A stretch of 64,000 nucleotides of DNA from Billgrantia saliphila (GTDB lineage: Bacteria > Pseudomonadota > Gammaproteobacteria > Pseudomonadales > Halomonadaceae): positions 372,001-436,000 of the forward strand of contig NZ_PJRN01000001.1 of NCBI RefSeq assembly GCF_002930105.1, read 5' to 3'. The position numbers were made by a program, and so were the translations under genes. This document shows, one piece after another, positions 1 to 7,648 of this stretch. How positions within the stretch are numbered: the first letter of the stretch is position 1; every line of letters begins with the position of its first letter. The notes below the pieces were generated by a model, which ran no database searches, was not told where the DNA came from, and saw only the letters and a list, made by a program, of their open reading frames with translations.

Positions 1-30
1 GCACAGCAAAGGTCAGGCTGGCGAGGCGCC

Positions 31-86
31 TGGTGCCCGGAGCCGGGCTCGAACCGGCACGGTGTTGCCACCGAGAGATTTTAAGT
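31..86 (-). repeat. Distal attachment-site copy: 3' part of tRNA-Leu
   Basis: These 56 bases are identical to 1039-1094, the 3' part of the intact tRNA-Leu(UAA) gene from the anticodon through the T-arm and acceptor stem to the encoded CCA. The match stops at both ends (c/t before it; the 5' half of the tRNA is absent after it). A partial tRNA copy about 1 kb beyond the intact gene's 3' end is the usual footprint of site-specific integration by a tyrosine recombinase. Confidence 0.85.
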
Positions 87-505
87 TCGTTCCGAGGCTG
101 CGCTTGCACTGCGGTTCCTTGTAGAATCAACAAGCTAGCGGATGCAATGTTTGTGTTGGCCGCCATAATAGCATGGATTTTGCGACCAAAATGCGACCAA
201 GCGAGTGCCACGCGCCATGCTCGCCATGGCAGGTAGTATTCAGAAGGAAGGACTCATGGGGAAGGCTCTGCTTGATCATGCGGGCGAGCGGGGCGGCTGA
301 TACCGCCGTGGCAGACAGGACGCCCAGTACGCCATCGGGAATGATGCCCTCCCAGACAGGCAGGGGAGGCGCCGGGAGTGAGCCGGCAGGGCGGCATTAA
401 CTGGAAACCGTACGAATACGGGAGATAATTAACGTTGAGTGTAACTTCGTGTGACCTAGTGTAAGCAATGTGGACAATGCTTACGCAGCGACACGGAGCG
501 AAGAT

Positions 506-691
506 ATGAACAAGACAGAGCAAACGGCAGATACGAAGCGGCTGCATTTTGGCCTCGGCCAGATCCGACGCAAGGAAGATGGGCCAATCAGCGCGCAGCA
601 GGCTGCCAATCTTCGGCGAGCGGCCGAGTATGCCGCAAGGCGCAGCGGCATCAAGGAAGCGCTTATTCAGCTTTGGAAGGTTGTCCATTGA
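506..691 (+). CDS. Small hypothetical protein in the integration remnant
   Basis: This is a 61-residue ORF whose ATG at 506 is preceded by GGAG at a workable distance. The product is charged, with a helical-looking alanine- and arginine-rich second half and no recognisable domain. It overlaps the start of the open frame that carries the integrase fragment. It may be an accessory gene of the lost element or a chance ORF. Confidence 0.25.
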   Translation: MNKTEQTADTKRLHFGLGQIRRKEDGPISAQQAANLRRAAEYAARRSGIKEALIQLWKVVH

Positions 692-999
692 TTGCAGTGC
701 ACGAAAAAGCCCCGCCGGTTAGGGCAGGGCTTCATTCGAACTATGGCTGCGGGCGTACCTCTAACAGCCTGAAGGCGAGGGCGGCAGTAGGGCGGCCGGA
801 CCTGCGGTTCCATGACTTGCGACACACCTATGCCTCGCTACTGGCTGAAGCCGGCGAGGTGATGACGACGGTGCAGGCGTTGTTGGGCCACAGCAGTCTC
901 GGAGTGACGAGCCGGTACGCTCACATGTTCGATACGAGACTGGACCGGGTCGCAGGGAAGCTGCCGAGGTTCTGCTACCAAACTGCGACCACGCATTAG
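673..999 (+). pseudogene. Tyrosine recombinase (integrase), C-terminal fragment
   Basis: The last 70 or so residues match the C-terminus of phage-type tyrosine recombinases: HDLRHTYAS (the HxxR box), LLGHSS (second His) and SRYAHM (catalytic Tyr). The arm-binding domain, core-binding domain and first catalytic Arg are missing, and the first 35-40 residues of the open frame do not look like integrase. The stop lies 40 bp from the CCA end of tRNA-Leu, so the fragment sits next to its probable target site. It cannot be active alone. Confidence 0.75.
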
Positions 1000-1038
1000 G
1001 TCACAAGAGATGAAATTGACGTAAGGGGCTGATCTGCT

Positions 1039-1094
1039 TGGTGCCCGGAGCCGGGCTCGAACCGGCACGGTGTTGCCACCGAGAGATTTTAAGT
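1039..1094 (-). repeat. Proximal attachment-site copy within tRNA-Leu
   Basis: This is the second copy of the 56-bp direct repeat, lying inside the intact tRNA-Leu gene. Integration here leaves the tRNA complete at one junction and a 3' fragment (31-86) at the other. Confidence 0.8.
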
Positions 1095-1125
1095 CTCTTG
1101 CGTCTACCAATTTCGCCATCCGGGC
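1039..1125 (-). tRNA. tRNA-Leu (anticodon UAA)
   Basis: This is an 87-nt class II tRNA with a long variable arm. The acceptor stem GCCCGGA pairs with TCCGGGC, the anticodon loop is CTTAAAA with anticodon TAA, and the CCA end is encoded. It is the last of three tRNAs on the minus strand (Gly, Cys, Leu), the same order as glyW-cysT-leuZ in Escherichia coli. Its 3' end served as an integration site. Confidence 0.96.
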
Positions 1126-1162
1126 GGCACGGTTTCGAGCAGGCAGCTGAAGGGAAAAGAAG

Positions 1163-1236
1163 TGGAGGCTGGAGTCGGAATCGAACCGGCGTACACGGAG
1201 TTGCAGTCCGCTGCATAACCACTCTGCCATCCAGCC
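1163..1236 (-). tRNA. tRNA-Cys (anticodon GCA)
   Basis: This is a 74-nt tRNA with acceptor stem GGCTGGA/TCCAGCC, anticodon loop CTGCAAC (anticodon GCA), a T-loop containing TTCGATT, discriminator U and an encoded CCA. It lies between tRNA-Gly and tRNA-Leu and is probably processed from the same transcript. Confidence 0.96.
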
Positions 1237-1316
1237 TCGGGGAGTCGTCTCTGCGAGAACTTCATGCTGCCGGCGCACCGTACATGAATTTGGCTCTTCG
1301 CATCGTGACTCGAGTC

Positions 1317-1391
1317 TGGAGCGGGAAAGGAGATTCGAACTCCCGACCCTCGCCTTGGCAAGGCGATGCTCTACCACTGAGCTATTCCCGC
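1317..1391 (-). tRNA. tRNA-Gly (anticodon GCC)
   Basis: This is a 75-nt tRNA with acceptor stem GCGGGAA/TTCCCGC, anticodon loop TTGCCAA (anticodon GCC), a T-loop TTCGAAT and an encoded CCA. It is the first gene of the Gly-Cys-Leu tRNA operon, starting 16 bp after a near-consensus promoter. Confidence 0.96.
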
Positions 1392-1406
1392 TCGACTCGA
1401 GTGCGA

Positions 1407-1434
1407 ATTATACGGATAAGCCGGTACCTGTCAA
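1407..1434 (-). promoter_or_regulatory. Sigma-70 promoter of the tRNA Gly-Cys-Leu operon
   Basis: On the minus strand TTGACA (1429-1434) and TATAAT (1407-1412) are both exact consensus hexamers, separated by 16 bp. The promoter lies between the pgsA stop and tRNA-Gly, so the tRNAs can be transcribed strongly and independently of uvrC-pgsA. Confidence 0.85.
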
Positions 1435-1455
1435 TCACTTGTTGGCCTGCGGGGA

Positions 1456-2004
1456 CTACATGGAACGGCTCAGATGGGGCCAGGCGGCACGCAGGTAGAG
1501 CACCATGGACCACAGCGTGAGGAGCGCGGCCACATGCAGGGTCACGACGCCGACCATGGACAACGGCGTACCCGGGGCAAAGGCCAGCAACAGCAGTAGG
1601 GCGACCATCTGCAGGGTGGTCTTGACCTTGCCCAGCCACGAGACGGCCACGTTGCCTCGCTTGCCCATCTCGGCCATCCATTCCCGCAGTGCCGAGATCA
1701 CGATCTCGCGGCCGATGATCACCAGTGCCGGCAGCGTCAACCAGATGCTGTCGAAGCGTTCAATCAGCAGGGCAAGGGCGACGGCAACCATGACCTTGTC
1801 GGCCACCGGATCGAGAAAGGCGCCGAAGGGAGTGGACTGGTCCCACAGCCGTGCCAGGTAGCCGTCGAGCCAGTCGGTCACCGCGGCCAGGGCGAAAAGG
1901 GCCGCCGCCACAGGCAGGCTCCAGGAATAGGGAAGATAGAAGAACACCACCAGCAGCGGGATGAAGGCGATTCTTGCCAGCGTCAGGATGTTGGGGATGT
2001 TCAT
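1456..2004 (-). CDS. pgsA: CDP-diacylglycerol-glycerol-3-phosphate phosphatidyltransferase
   Basis: PgsA makes phosphatidylglycerophosphate from CDP-diacylglycerol and glycerol 3-phosphate in the inner membrane, the committed step to phosphatidylglycerol and cardiolipin. The 182-residue product has the CDP-alcohol phosphatidyltransferase signature DG-x2-AR-x8-G-x3-D-x3-D near residues 56-78 (starting [10 protein letters not shown]) and several hydrophobic segments. I chose the ATG at 2004, which gives the family N-terminus [11 protein letters not shown] and the E. coli length. An in-frame ATG at 2073 that overlaps the uvrC stop would add 23 atypical residues. It follows uvrC and precedes the tRNA operon, as in many gammaproteobacteria. 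Confidence 0.95.
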   Translation of the reverse strand: MNIPNILTLARIAFIPLLVVFFYLPYSWSLPVAAALFALAAVTDWLDGYLARLWDQSTPFGAFLDPVADKVMVAVALALLIERFDSIWLTLPALVIIGREIVISALREWMAEMGKRGNVAVSWLGKVKTTLQMVALLLLLAFAPGTPLSMVGVVTLHVAALLTLWSMVLYLRAAWPHLSRSM

Positions 2005-2069
2005 CGAGGGGAGATCCTTGCCTGGGTCTGGTTGCCGAAGGACTTCCATTCTATCGATAGCCGACGCCT

Positions 2070-3884
2070 TCATCCATGCAGCGAACGATGAATCGTTTCG
2101 GCCAGCGTGGCACTGATGCCGGGAACGCGAGCCAGCTCCTCACGGCTCGCCTGCTTGACGCCCTGCAGGCCGCCGAAGAAGCGCAGCAGTTCGCGACGCC
2201 GCTTGGGCCCGATGCCCTCGATATCCTCCAGCGCCGAGCTGCGCCGGGCCTTGTCGCGCCGACTGCGATGACCGGTGATGGCGAAACGGTGGGCTTCGTC
2301 GCGCACGTGCTGGATGAGGTGCAGGGCCGGAGATGCCGGCTCCAGGTCAAGCGTGTGGTCCACGGTCTCGACGAACAGGGTTTCGAGGCCGGCCTTGCGC
2401 GTGGTGCCCTTGGCGACGCCGAGCAGGCGAATGTCGCGCAGGCCCAGCTCGACGAGGATCTCGCGCGCCAGGTTGAGCTGTCCCTTGCCGCCGTCGATCA
2501 GCAGGATATCCGGTGCCACGCCTTCACCTTCCGTCAGGCGTCGGAAGCGGCGGCTCAGTGCCTGACGCATGGCGGCATAGTCATCCCCCGCGGCCACGCC
2601 TTCGATGTTGAAGCGACGGTAATCGGATTTGCGCGGGCCGTTGTGGTCGAAGACCACGCAGGAGGCGACGGTCGCCTCGCCATGGCTGTGGCTGATATCG
2701 AAGCACTCCAGGCGCTCGGGAGCGGTTTCCAGATGAAGCGCATCGCGTAGCGCATCGAAGCGCCGGTCGAGTTCGGTCTGGCTGGCCAAACGGCTGGCAA
2801 GTTGTTGCTCGGCGTTGGTGCGGGCGAGCTCCTGCCATTGGCTGCGGTGGCCGCGAACACGGTGTGTGAGGCGTACACGCCGCTCGGCGCGAGTGGTCAA
2901 GGCGCTTTCGAGAATGTCGACGTCGGGCAGCGGCAGGCTGGTGATTACTTCTCTGGGGATCTCCCGCGCGTGACCGAGGTAGTACTGGCTGACGAACTCA
3001 CCGAGCAGCTCGGAGGATTCCAGGCCCAGGTCATTGCCGGGAGCGTGGTGGCGGGCACCCAGCAGGCGACCCTGGCGTACCGTCAGCACCGAGATGCACA
3101 GGGCGCCTTGTCCTTCGGCCAGGGCGAAGACGTCGGCATCGCCACCCTCGGTGTCGACGAACTGACGCTGCTGCAACTGGCGAAGATGCTGGATCTGGTC
3201 GCGCAGTCGAGCGGCTTCCTCGAAGGCTAGGTTGCGACTGGCTGTTTCCATGGCCTCGGTGAGCTCCTGTGTGACCTGCTCGCTGCGCCCCTCCAGGCAC
3301 ATCACGGCATGCTCCAGGTCGCGACGATAGCCGGCTTCGTCGATGTAACCCACGCAGGGCGCACTGCAGCGGTGAATCTGGTATTGCAGGCAGGGGCGCG
3401 TGCGGTGGGCGAAGACGCTGTCCTCGCAGTTGCGTATGCGAAAGATCTTCTGCATCAGCGATAGACTCTCGCGTACCGCGCCGCTGCTGGGGTAGGGCCC
3501 CAGGTAACGGCCGTCGTCGTGACGCCTGCGGGCCCGCTTGTACTCGAGGGCGGGGTAGGGGTGACGATCGCTGACGAAGACGAAGGGATACGATTTGTCG
3601 TCACGCAGCAGGATGTTGTAGGGCGGACGCAACTCCTTTATCAGCGTCTGCTCGAGCAGCAGCGCCTCGATCTCGCTACGGGTAACGGTGACCTGAACAT
3701 CAGCGATGCGCGACACCATGGCCTGCGTCTTGGCATTGAGCGCGCCACGGAAATAGCTCGCCAAGCGAGCCTTCAGCCTCTTGGCCTTGCCAACGTAGAG
3801 AGTATCGCCCCGCTCGTCGAGCATGCGATAGATGCCCGGCGACTGGGTCAGGTTGGCGAGGAACTGACGTGAATCGAAGGTCAT
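2070..3884 (-). CDS. uvrC: UvrABC excinuclease subunit C
   Basis: UvrC makes both incisions in nucleotide excision repair after UvrA/UvrB recognise a lesion. The 604-residue protein carries all expected parts: an N-terminal GIY-YIG nuclease ([19 protein letters not shown]), a UVR motif that contacts UvrB near residue 205, the RNase H-like 5' nuclease ([10 protein letters not shown] and [13 protein letters not shown]) and a tandem helix-hairpin-helix at the C-terminus ([10 protein letters not shown]). The ATG at 3884 gives the family length; an upstream in-frame start at 3959 would overlap gacA. It lies downstream of gacA with a 49-bp gap, the same arrangement as uvrY-uvrC in E. coli. Confidence 0.97.
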   Translation of the reverse strand: MTFDSRQFLANLTQSPGIYRMLDERGDTLYVGKAKRLKARLASYFRGALNAKTQAMVSRIADVQVTVTRSEIEALLLEQTLIKELRPPYNILLRDDKSYPFVFVSDRHPYPALEYKRARRRHDDGRYLGPYPSSGAVRESLSLMQKIFRIRNCEDSVFAHRTRPCLQYQIHRCSAPCVGYIDEAGYRRDLEHAVMCLEGRSEQVTQELTEAMETASRNLAFEEAARLRDQIQHLRQLQQRQFVDTEGGDADVFALAEGQGALCISVLTVRQGRLLGARHHAPGNDLGLESSELLGEFVSQYYLGHAREIPREVITSLPLPDVDILESALTTRAERRVRLTHRVRGHRSQWQELARTNAEQQLASRLASQTELDRRFDALRDALHLETAPERLECFDISHSHGEATVASCVVFDHNGPRKSDYRRFNIEGVAAGDDYAAMRQALSRRFRRLTEGEGVAPDILLIDGGKGQLNLAREILVELGLRDIRLLGVAKGTTRKAGLETLFVETVDHTLDLEPASPALHLIQHVRDEAHRFAITGHRSRRDKARRSSALEDIEGIGPKRRRELLRFFGGLQGVKQASREELARVPGISATLAETIHRSLHG

Positions 3885-3933
3885 CGTGGTGCGGCGGTGA
3901 AGCATGGAAAGTGAGCTTACCAGATCGCCGGCC

Positions 3934-4590
3934 TCATTGGGTGGTGTCGAATCCCTCAACCAGGCCGTGCTTAAGCCCCAGGTGCGTCAGCTCCACATCG
4001 GTCTGCACGCCGAGTTTCTCGAAGATCCGGTAACGGTAGGTGTTGACCGTCTTGGGGCTGAGGAAGAGCCGGTCGGAGATCTCCGAGACCCGCTGACAGT
4101 TGACGATCATCATGGCGACCTGCAGCTCGCGCTGGGAGAGCTGGTCGAAGGGATTCTCCTCAGAATCGAAGCGCGATAGCACCAGGCGCTGGGCGATATC
4201 GGGACTGATGTAACGATGTCCGGCGAAGACGCTGCGAATGGCATCGACCATGTCGGATACCTGGGTATCCTTGCTGATGAAGCCGCCGGCACCGGCCTCG
4301 AGCAGCCGCTGGGCGAAATTGTCCTCCATGAAGCCGGTCAGGGCCAACACGCGGACATCGGTGTTGTTGCGCATGATCTTGCGGGTCGCTTCCAGCCCGC
4401 CAATGCCGGGCATACGCAGGTCCATCAGCACGACGTCGGGGTCGAGCTTGCGACTCAACGTAATGGCTTCCTCGCCGCTGGCAGCCTCGCCAACCACCTC
4501 GATATCCTCTTCGTTTTCCAACAGGCGAGCGAGGCTGGTGCGAACCAGGTGGTGATCATCGACTATGAGAACCTTGATCAAGGCTGACAT
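3934..4590 (-). CDS. gacA: Response regulator GacA/UvrY (NarL/LuxR type)
   Basis: This is the response regulator of the GacS/GacA (BarA/UvrY) pathway, which in relatives activates csrB/rsm small RNAs and through CsrA/RsmA affects motility, biofilm and carbon storage. The 218-residue product has a receiver domain with the acidic pair D11-D12, phospho-acceptor D57 (VLMDLRMPG) and the conserved Lys in FISKD, then a LuxR-type helix-turn-helix (LSQREL...SPKTVNTYRYRIFEKL). The ATG at 4590 gives the standard N-terminus KVLIVDDH, with ACGAGG just upstream. Synteny with uvrC-pgsA supports the GacA identity over other NarL-family regulators. No sensor kinase lies nearby, as is usual. Confidence 0.93.
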   Translation of the reverse strand: MSALIKVLIVDDHHLVRTSLARLLENEEDIEVVGEAASGEEAITLSRKLDPDVVLMDLRMPGIGGLEATRKIMRNNTDVRVLALTGFMEDNFAQRLLEAGAGGFISKDTQVSDMVDAIRSVFAGHRYISPDIAQRLVLSRFDSEENPFDQLSQRELQVAMMIVNCQRVSEISDRLFLSPKTVNTYRYRIFEKLGVQTDVELTHLGLKHGLVEGFDTTQ

Positions 4591-4780
4591 CCTCGTCGTA
4601 ACGGAGAGCGTCCGCAGGCATAGCGCCTGCGGAGCCGAATACGGGCTTCCGCTGATTCGGAAACCGGCTGCGCGTGTCGTGTAAAGCGAAGCTTGCCACA
4701 ATCGCGGAGCAAGGGAAATTGAACGAGCTTCCTGTTTCCTTCTTTGCCGATCAACGCGAAGGGACCTCGCGCACGCAGGG

Positions 4781-4809
4781 TTGACGCCCTACCAGGTCCT
4801 GGATAAGAT
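4781..4809 (+). promoter_or_regulatory. Probable sigma-70 promoter of tRNA-Ala
   Basis: TTGACG (4781-4786) and TAAGAT (4804-4809) are separated by 17 bp and followed by a GC-rich stretch. The expected start lies about 20-25 bp before the mature tRNA-Ala, a normal tRNA leader. Confidence 0.6.
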
Positions 4810-4839
4810 ACGCCTCGTTCTCGCATGGCGAGACATATT

Positions 4840-4915
4840 GGGGCCTTAGCTCAGCTGGGAGAGCGCAACACTGGCAGTGTTGAGGTCAGCGGTTCGATCC
4901 CGCTAGGCTCCACCA
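4840..4915 (+). tRNA. tRNA-Ala (anticodon GGC)
   Basis: This is a 76-nt tRNA with acceptor stem GGGGCCT/AGGCTCC (one G-U pair), D-arm AGCTCAGCTGGGAGAGC, anticodon loop CTGGCAG with anticodon GGC, T-loop TTCGATC and an encoded CCA. It stands alone, divergent from gacA, and is followed by a strong terminator. Confidence 0.96.
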
Positions 4916-4930
4916 AGAATACCTTACAAA

Positions 4931-4967
4931 AGAGCCGTCCAGCGAAATCGCCGGACGGCTCTTTTTT
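4931..4967 (+). terminator. Bidirectional intrinsic terminator after tRNA-Ala
   Basis: A 10-bp perfect stem (AGAGCCGTCC with GGACGGCTCT) is followed by six T on the plus strand. On the minus strand the same stem is followed by TTTTGT, so it can also end the catabolic operon whose last stop is at 5041. Confidence 0.85.
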
Positions 4968-5040
4968 GTGTGCCTGAAAATTCATTGCCCTAAAATCCGT
5001 CAAGATCGCCACGCTCAGGTGTAGCCGAGCGGGACGTTTC

Positions 5041-5982
5041 TCACCAGCACAATCGCTCCCGAGGCACCTGGCGCAGGTGGCTCGCTGTCTTGCCACCGGG
5101 TAGCGCGGCCATGCGATCGGCGGCGGCGAGTAGCCGCGGCAGGTCGATGCCGGTCTGCACACCGCTGCGCTGCAGGGCATAGACCAGGTCCTCGGTGGCC
5201 GTATTGCCGGTGGCCCCGGGGGCGAAGGGGCAGCCTCCCAGGCCGCCGCAGGCGGCATCGATGGCCGTGGCGCCGTGATGTATGGCGAACAGGGCGTTGG
5301 CCACGCCCATGCCGTAGGTGTCGTGGCCGTGGAAGGCCCAGTCGAGGCCCTCGCGTGCATGTCGCCCGCGCAGTCGGGTGAAATGCTCCGCCACTTGATA
5401 GGGGCTGGCGCGACCGGTGGTGTCGCACAGTGCGACTTCCAACGGCAGATCTGCCGTGAGGCCGAGCGCCTTGGCCAGTACGGCATCCACCTGTTGCCAG
5501 GAGATGGCGCCGTCGAAGGGGCAGTCGAAGCTGGTGCCTAGATCCAGGCGTAATACGGTGCCATCGGCATTGCGCAGGCATTCGACCACTCTGGCCAGGT
5601 CGTCTAGCGACTCTTCGACGCTGCGTCGCACATTGCTCCGGTTGTGTGTTTCCGAGACCGAGAGCACGTAAACGACTTCGCGAACGCCATGTGCGAGCGC
5701 CAGCTTCGCTCCCTTGAGGTTGGGTACCAGCGCCGCTAGACGCAACCCCGTTTGGTTGGCGAAGTTGGCGACCAGCTCGCCGGTGTCGGCCATTTGAGGC
5801 AGGGCCCTGGGGCTGACGAACGAGCCGATCTCCATGCGCGTGATGCCGGCTTCGACGAGAGCCTGGATGCAGCGCTGCTTATCGACGGTGGGCAAGGGCG
5901 TTTGAATCGATTGGAAGCCGTCGCGCGGTGCGACTTCGACGATCTCCACCGCCGCGGGGGGAGCCAGGGGCGTCTCAGACAT
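5041..5982 (-). CDS. HMG-CoA-lyase-family enzyme (pyruvate carboxyltransferase fold)
   Basis: This 313-residue TIM-barrel lyase belongs to the hydroxymethylglutaryl-CoA lyase family, which cleaves 3-hydroxy-3-methylglutaryl-CoA to acetyl-CoA and acetoacetate; some members act on related acyl-CoAs. Visible motifs are VEVAPRDGFQ at the N-terminus (metal and catalytic region), FHGHDTYGMG (metal-binding His-x-His) and GLGGCPFAPGATGN, the family signature with its catalytic Cys. The start at 5982 overlaps the dctQ stop by 8 bp, so it is the last gene of the operon. With a CoA-transferase and a TRAP transporter in the same operon, I infer that it cleaves the CoA ester of an imported hydroxy-dicarboxylate such as 3-hydroxy-3-methylglutarate or citramalate. 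The exact substrate is uncertain. Confidence 0.85.
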   Translation of the reverse strand: MSETPLAPPAAVEIVEVAPRDGFQSIQTPLPTVDKQRCIQALVEAGITRMEIGSFVSPRALPQMADTGELVANFANQTGLRLAALVPNLKGAKLALAHGVREVVYVLSVSETHNRSNVRRSVEESLDDLARVVECLRNADGTVLRLDLGTSFDCPFDGAISWQQVDAVLAKALGLTADLPLEVALCDTTGRASPYQVAEHFTRLRGRHAREGLDWAFHGHDTYGMGVANALFAIHHGATAIDAACGGLGGCPFAPGATGNTATEDLVYALQRSGVQTGIDLPRLLAAADRMAALPGGKTASHLRQVPRERLCW

Positions 5983-6511
5983 CGCTGGGCACCCCCTTAG
6001 ACGGACGCGGTACGGATTCCGGATAAAATACGCGACGTCCGGCCCGCCAAGTGTCGAGCAGGAACTGCAGGCCCAGCAGGCCGAAGCCGATGGGCAGCAT
6101 GGCGTAGGGAATACCGGTCGGTGTGCCCAGCGAGCTGGACACGCGCTCGCCATATTCGAACGCTTGCCACGCCATGATGCCGCCGCGCCACAGCATGATG
6201 AAGCTGAAGGTGGCGCCGAGCAGGCCGGTGACCACGCCGGACAGGGCCTGAAGGCGTAGCGGGAGCTTGTCGGCGAAGAACTCGATGCGGATATGAGCAT
6301 CGTGACGTTGGGCCTCGGCCGCCCCCATCACGGCCAGGTAGACGAGCAGAAAGGAGTTGATTTCCAGGCTCCAACTGGTCGGAGCGGAGAAAGCGTGGCG
6401 CATCATGGCGTCGTAGCAGATGGTGAGCGCCATGAAGACGAGCACCAGTATCGAGGCGCCGCGCAGGACGGCCATCAGGCCGTCCCAGGTGCGCATGGCG
6501 TTGACGGTCAT
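5975..6511 (-). CDS. TRAP transporter small permease, DctQ type
   Basis: This 178-residue inner-membrane protein has four hydrophobic segments and DctQ-like features: RHAFSAPTSWSLEINSFLL after the first helix and HIRIEFF before the third. In TRAP systems the Q subunit pairs with the large M permease for Na+-driven uptake of organic acids. The ATG at 6511 has AAGGAG at good spacing; the frame is open far upstream but that part lies antisense-like within dctP. The gene begins 11 bp after dctP and ends overlapping the lyase gene. Confidence 0.9.
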   Translation of the reverse strand: MTVNAMRTWDGLMAVLRGASILVLVFMALTICYDAMMRHAFSAPTSWSLEINSFLLVYLAVMGAAEAQRHDAHIRIEFFADKLPLRLQALSGVVTGLLGATFSFIMLWRGGIMAWQAFEYGERVSSSLGTPTGIPYAMLPIGFGLLGLQFLLDTWRAGRRVFYPESVPRPSKGVPSDV

Positions 6512-6522
6512 GGCTATCTCCT

Positions 6523-7569
6523 TCAAGCCTCGCCGAGCGCCAGGGCAATGGCGCGGTTGCCGACCTCTTCGCCGACTTCGCTCTTCCAGTGCTCCCACAC
6601 CGCCTCGGTGGATTCGTTGAACGCCGTCAGGTCTTCTTCGGAAGGATCGATGACCTCGATGCCGGCCTCCTCCATCATCGGCCAGTATTCGTTGGGGTAG
6701 ACCTCTTCGTTGCAGTGCTCGATGAAGTTGTCGTCGTACCACTGGGCGGCCTCCTCGAGCGCGGCGCGCACCTCCCCGTCCAGGTTGTCCCAGCGGTCGC
6801 GCAGCATGAAGGGAGCCACGGTGAAACCGGTGATGGGAAGCTTGTAGCAGACGGCCAACTGCTCGTGAAGGCTGCGTCCCACGATCGTGGAGATATTGAA
6901 GATGCCGGCGTCCACGGTGCCGCGCTGCAGGGCCTGATAGGTTTCCGACGACGGGATGCGGGTGGCGCCGATGTCATACTCCTCCAGCGCGGTGGTGGCC
7001 TCGTAGCCGACCACGCGGATCTTCTTGCCGCGCAGGTCCTCGAGCGAACGGATCGGGTTCTCCTCGGTGCTCCAGATATATTCCGGTTCGAGAATGCCGC
7101 CGCCGGAGCAGAGCATGTAGAGATTCTCCTCGGCGAGCTGCTCATTGATCAGGGCCATCAACGGGCTGCCCAGCTTTAGGCGCTCGGGATGCCGGTAGAG
7201 TTCATTGACCACCCCGGGCAGGCCGGTAATGCCGAGGATCGGCAGCGAGCGCGTGATGTAGGAGAGCGTGTGAAACATGAAGTCCACACTGCCGGCGCGC
7301 AGGCCGGGCAACTGCTCGTCGGCGGTGAGCAACTGTCCGGAGTGGTGGTAGTCGAAGTCGATGACGTTGGCATGGTGCTCGGCCAGGTAGTTGACGAAAC
7401 CGTCGGATCCGTAACTCAGAGCCTTGTAGGAGGGCGTGATGTAGTTCACCCCGGTCAGGGAGGTAGCTGCCATGGCGCGGGGGGAGAACAGGCTGTGCCC
7501 GCCCATCATGGCGGCGCCGGCGGTGGCGAAGGTGCCGTACTTGAGCAGTTGGCGGCGGGTGAGGGTCAT
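6523..7569 (-). CDS. TRAP transporter periplasmic solute-binding protein, DctP type
   Basis: This 348-residue binding protein captures the substrate in the periplasm and hands it to DctQM. Its N-terminus MTLTRRQLLKYG has a twin-arginine motif, followed by a hydrophobic stretch and a likely cleavage after AMA near residue 34, so export may be by Tat. The body contains the DctP-family LRGKKIRVVG segment and an ALQRGTVDAG segment used in substrate binding. TGGAGAC lies about 9 bp before the ATG. The substrate cannot be read from sequence; the neighbouring acyl-CoA enzymes suggest a branched or hydroxylated dicarboxylate. Confidence 0.9.
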   Translation of the reverse strand: MTLTRRQLLKYGTFATAGAAMMGGHSLFSPRAMAATSLTGVNYITPSYKALSYGSDGFVNYLAEHHANVIDFDYHHSGQLLTADEQLPGLRAGSVDFMFHTLSYITRSLPILGITGLPGVVNELYRHPERLKLGSPLMALINEQLAEENLYMLCSGGGILEPEYIWSTEENPIRSLEDLRGKKIRVVGYEATTALEEYDIGATRIPSSETYQALQRGTVDAGIFNISTIVGRSLHEQLAVCYKLPITGFTVAPFMLRDRWDNLDGEVRAALEEAAQWYDDNFIEHCNEEVYPNEYWPMMEEAGIEVIDPSEEDLTAFNESTEAVWEHWKSEVGEEVGNRAIALALGEA

Positions 7570-7648
7570 GTCATTGTCTCCAGCTTGTTGTTGTACTCGA
7601 CTCGTGCGCGAGCCTACTGAGTGCGGCCGGAGCCGCCTTTTTGCCGGG

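Larger units (their letters stand above)
31..1094. mobile_element. Remnant of an integrative element at tRNA-Leu(UAA)
   Basis: The segment is bounded by two identical 56-bp copies of the tRNA-Leu 3' end and contains only an integrase C-terminal fragment and one doubtful small ORF. It is far too short for a functional island or prophage, so I infer that a larger element lost its interior, or that it is a scar between two insertions. TGCGACCA occurs at 181-188, 192-199 and 984-991, close to both ends, and could be recombinase arm sites; that is speculative. The rest of 87-672 holds nothing I recognise. Confidence 0.7.

Noticed and set aside
254-688. Minus-strand ORF of 144 codons across the integration remnant
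   Set aside because: No ribosome-binding site, no family similarity and a composition like a random GC-rich frame; it overlaps better-supported plus-strand fragments.
1038-1520. ORFs reading across the tRNA genes on both strands
   Set aside because: They cross structural tRNA genes and are artefacts of GC-rich sequence.
4991-5015. Possible sigma-28 promoter starting at CCTAAAATCC
   Set aside because: TAAA is present but no GCCGATAA-like element follows at 15 bp.
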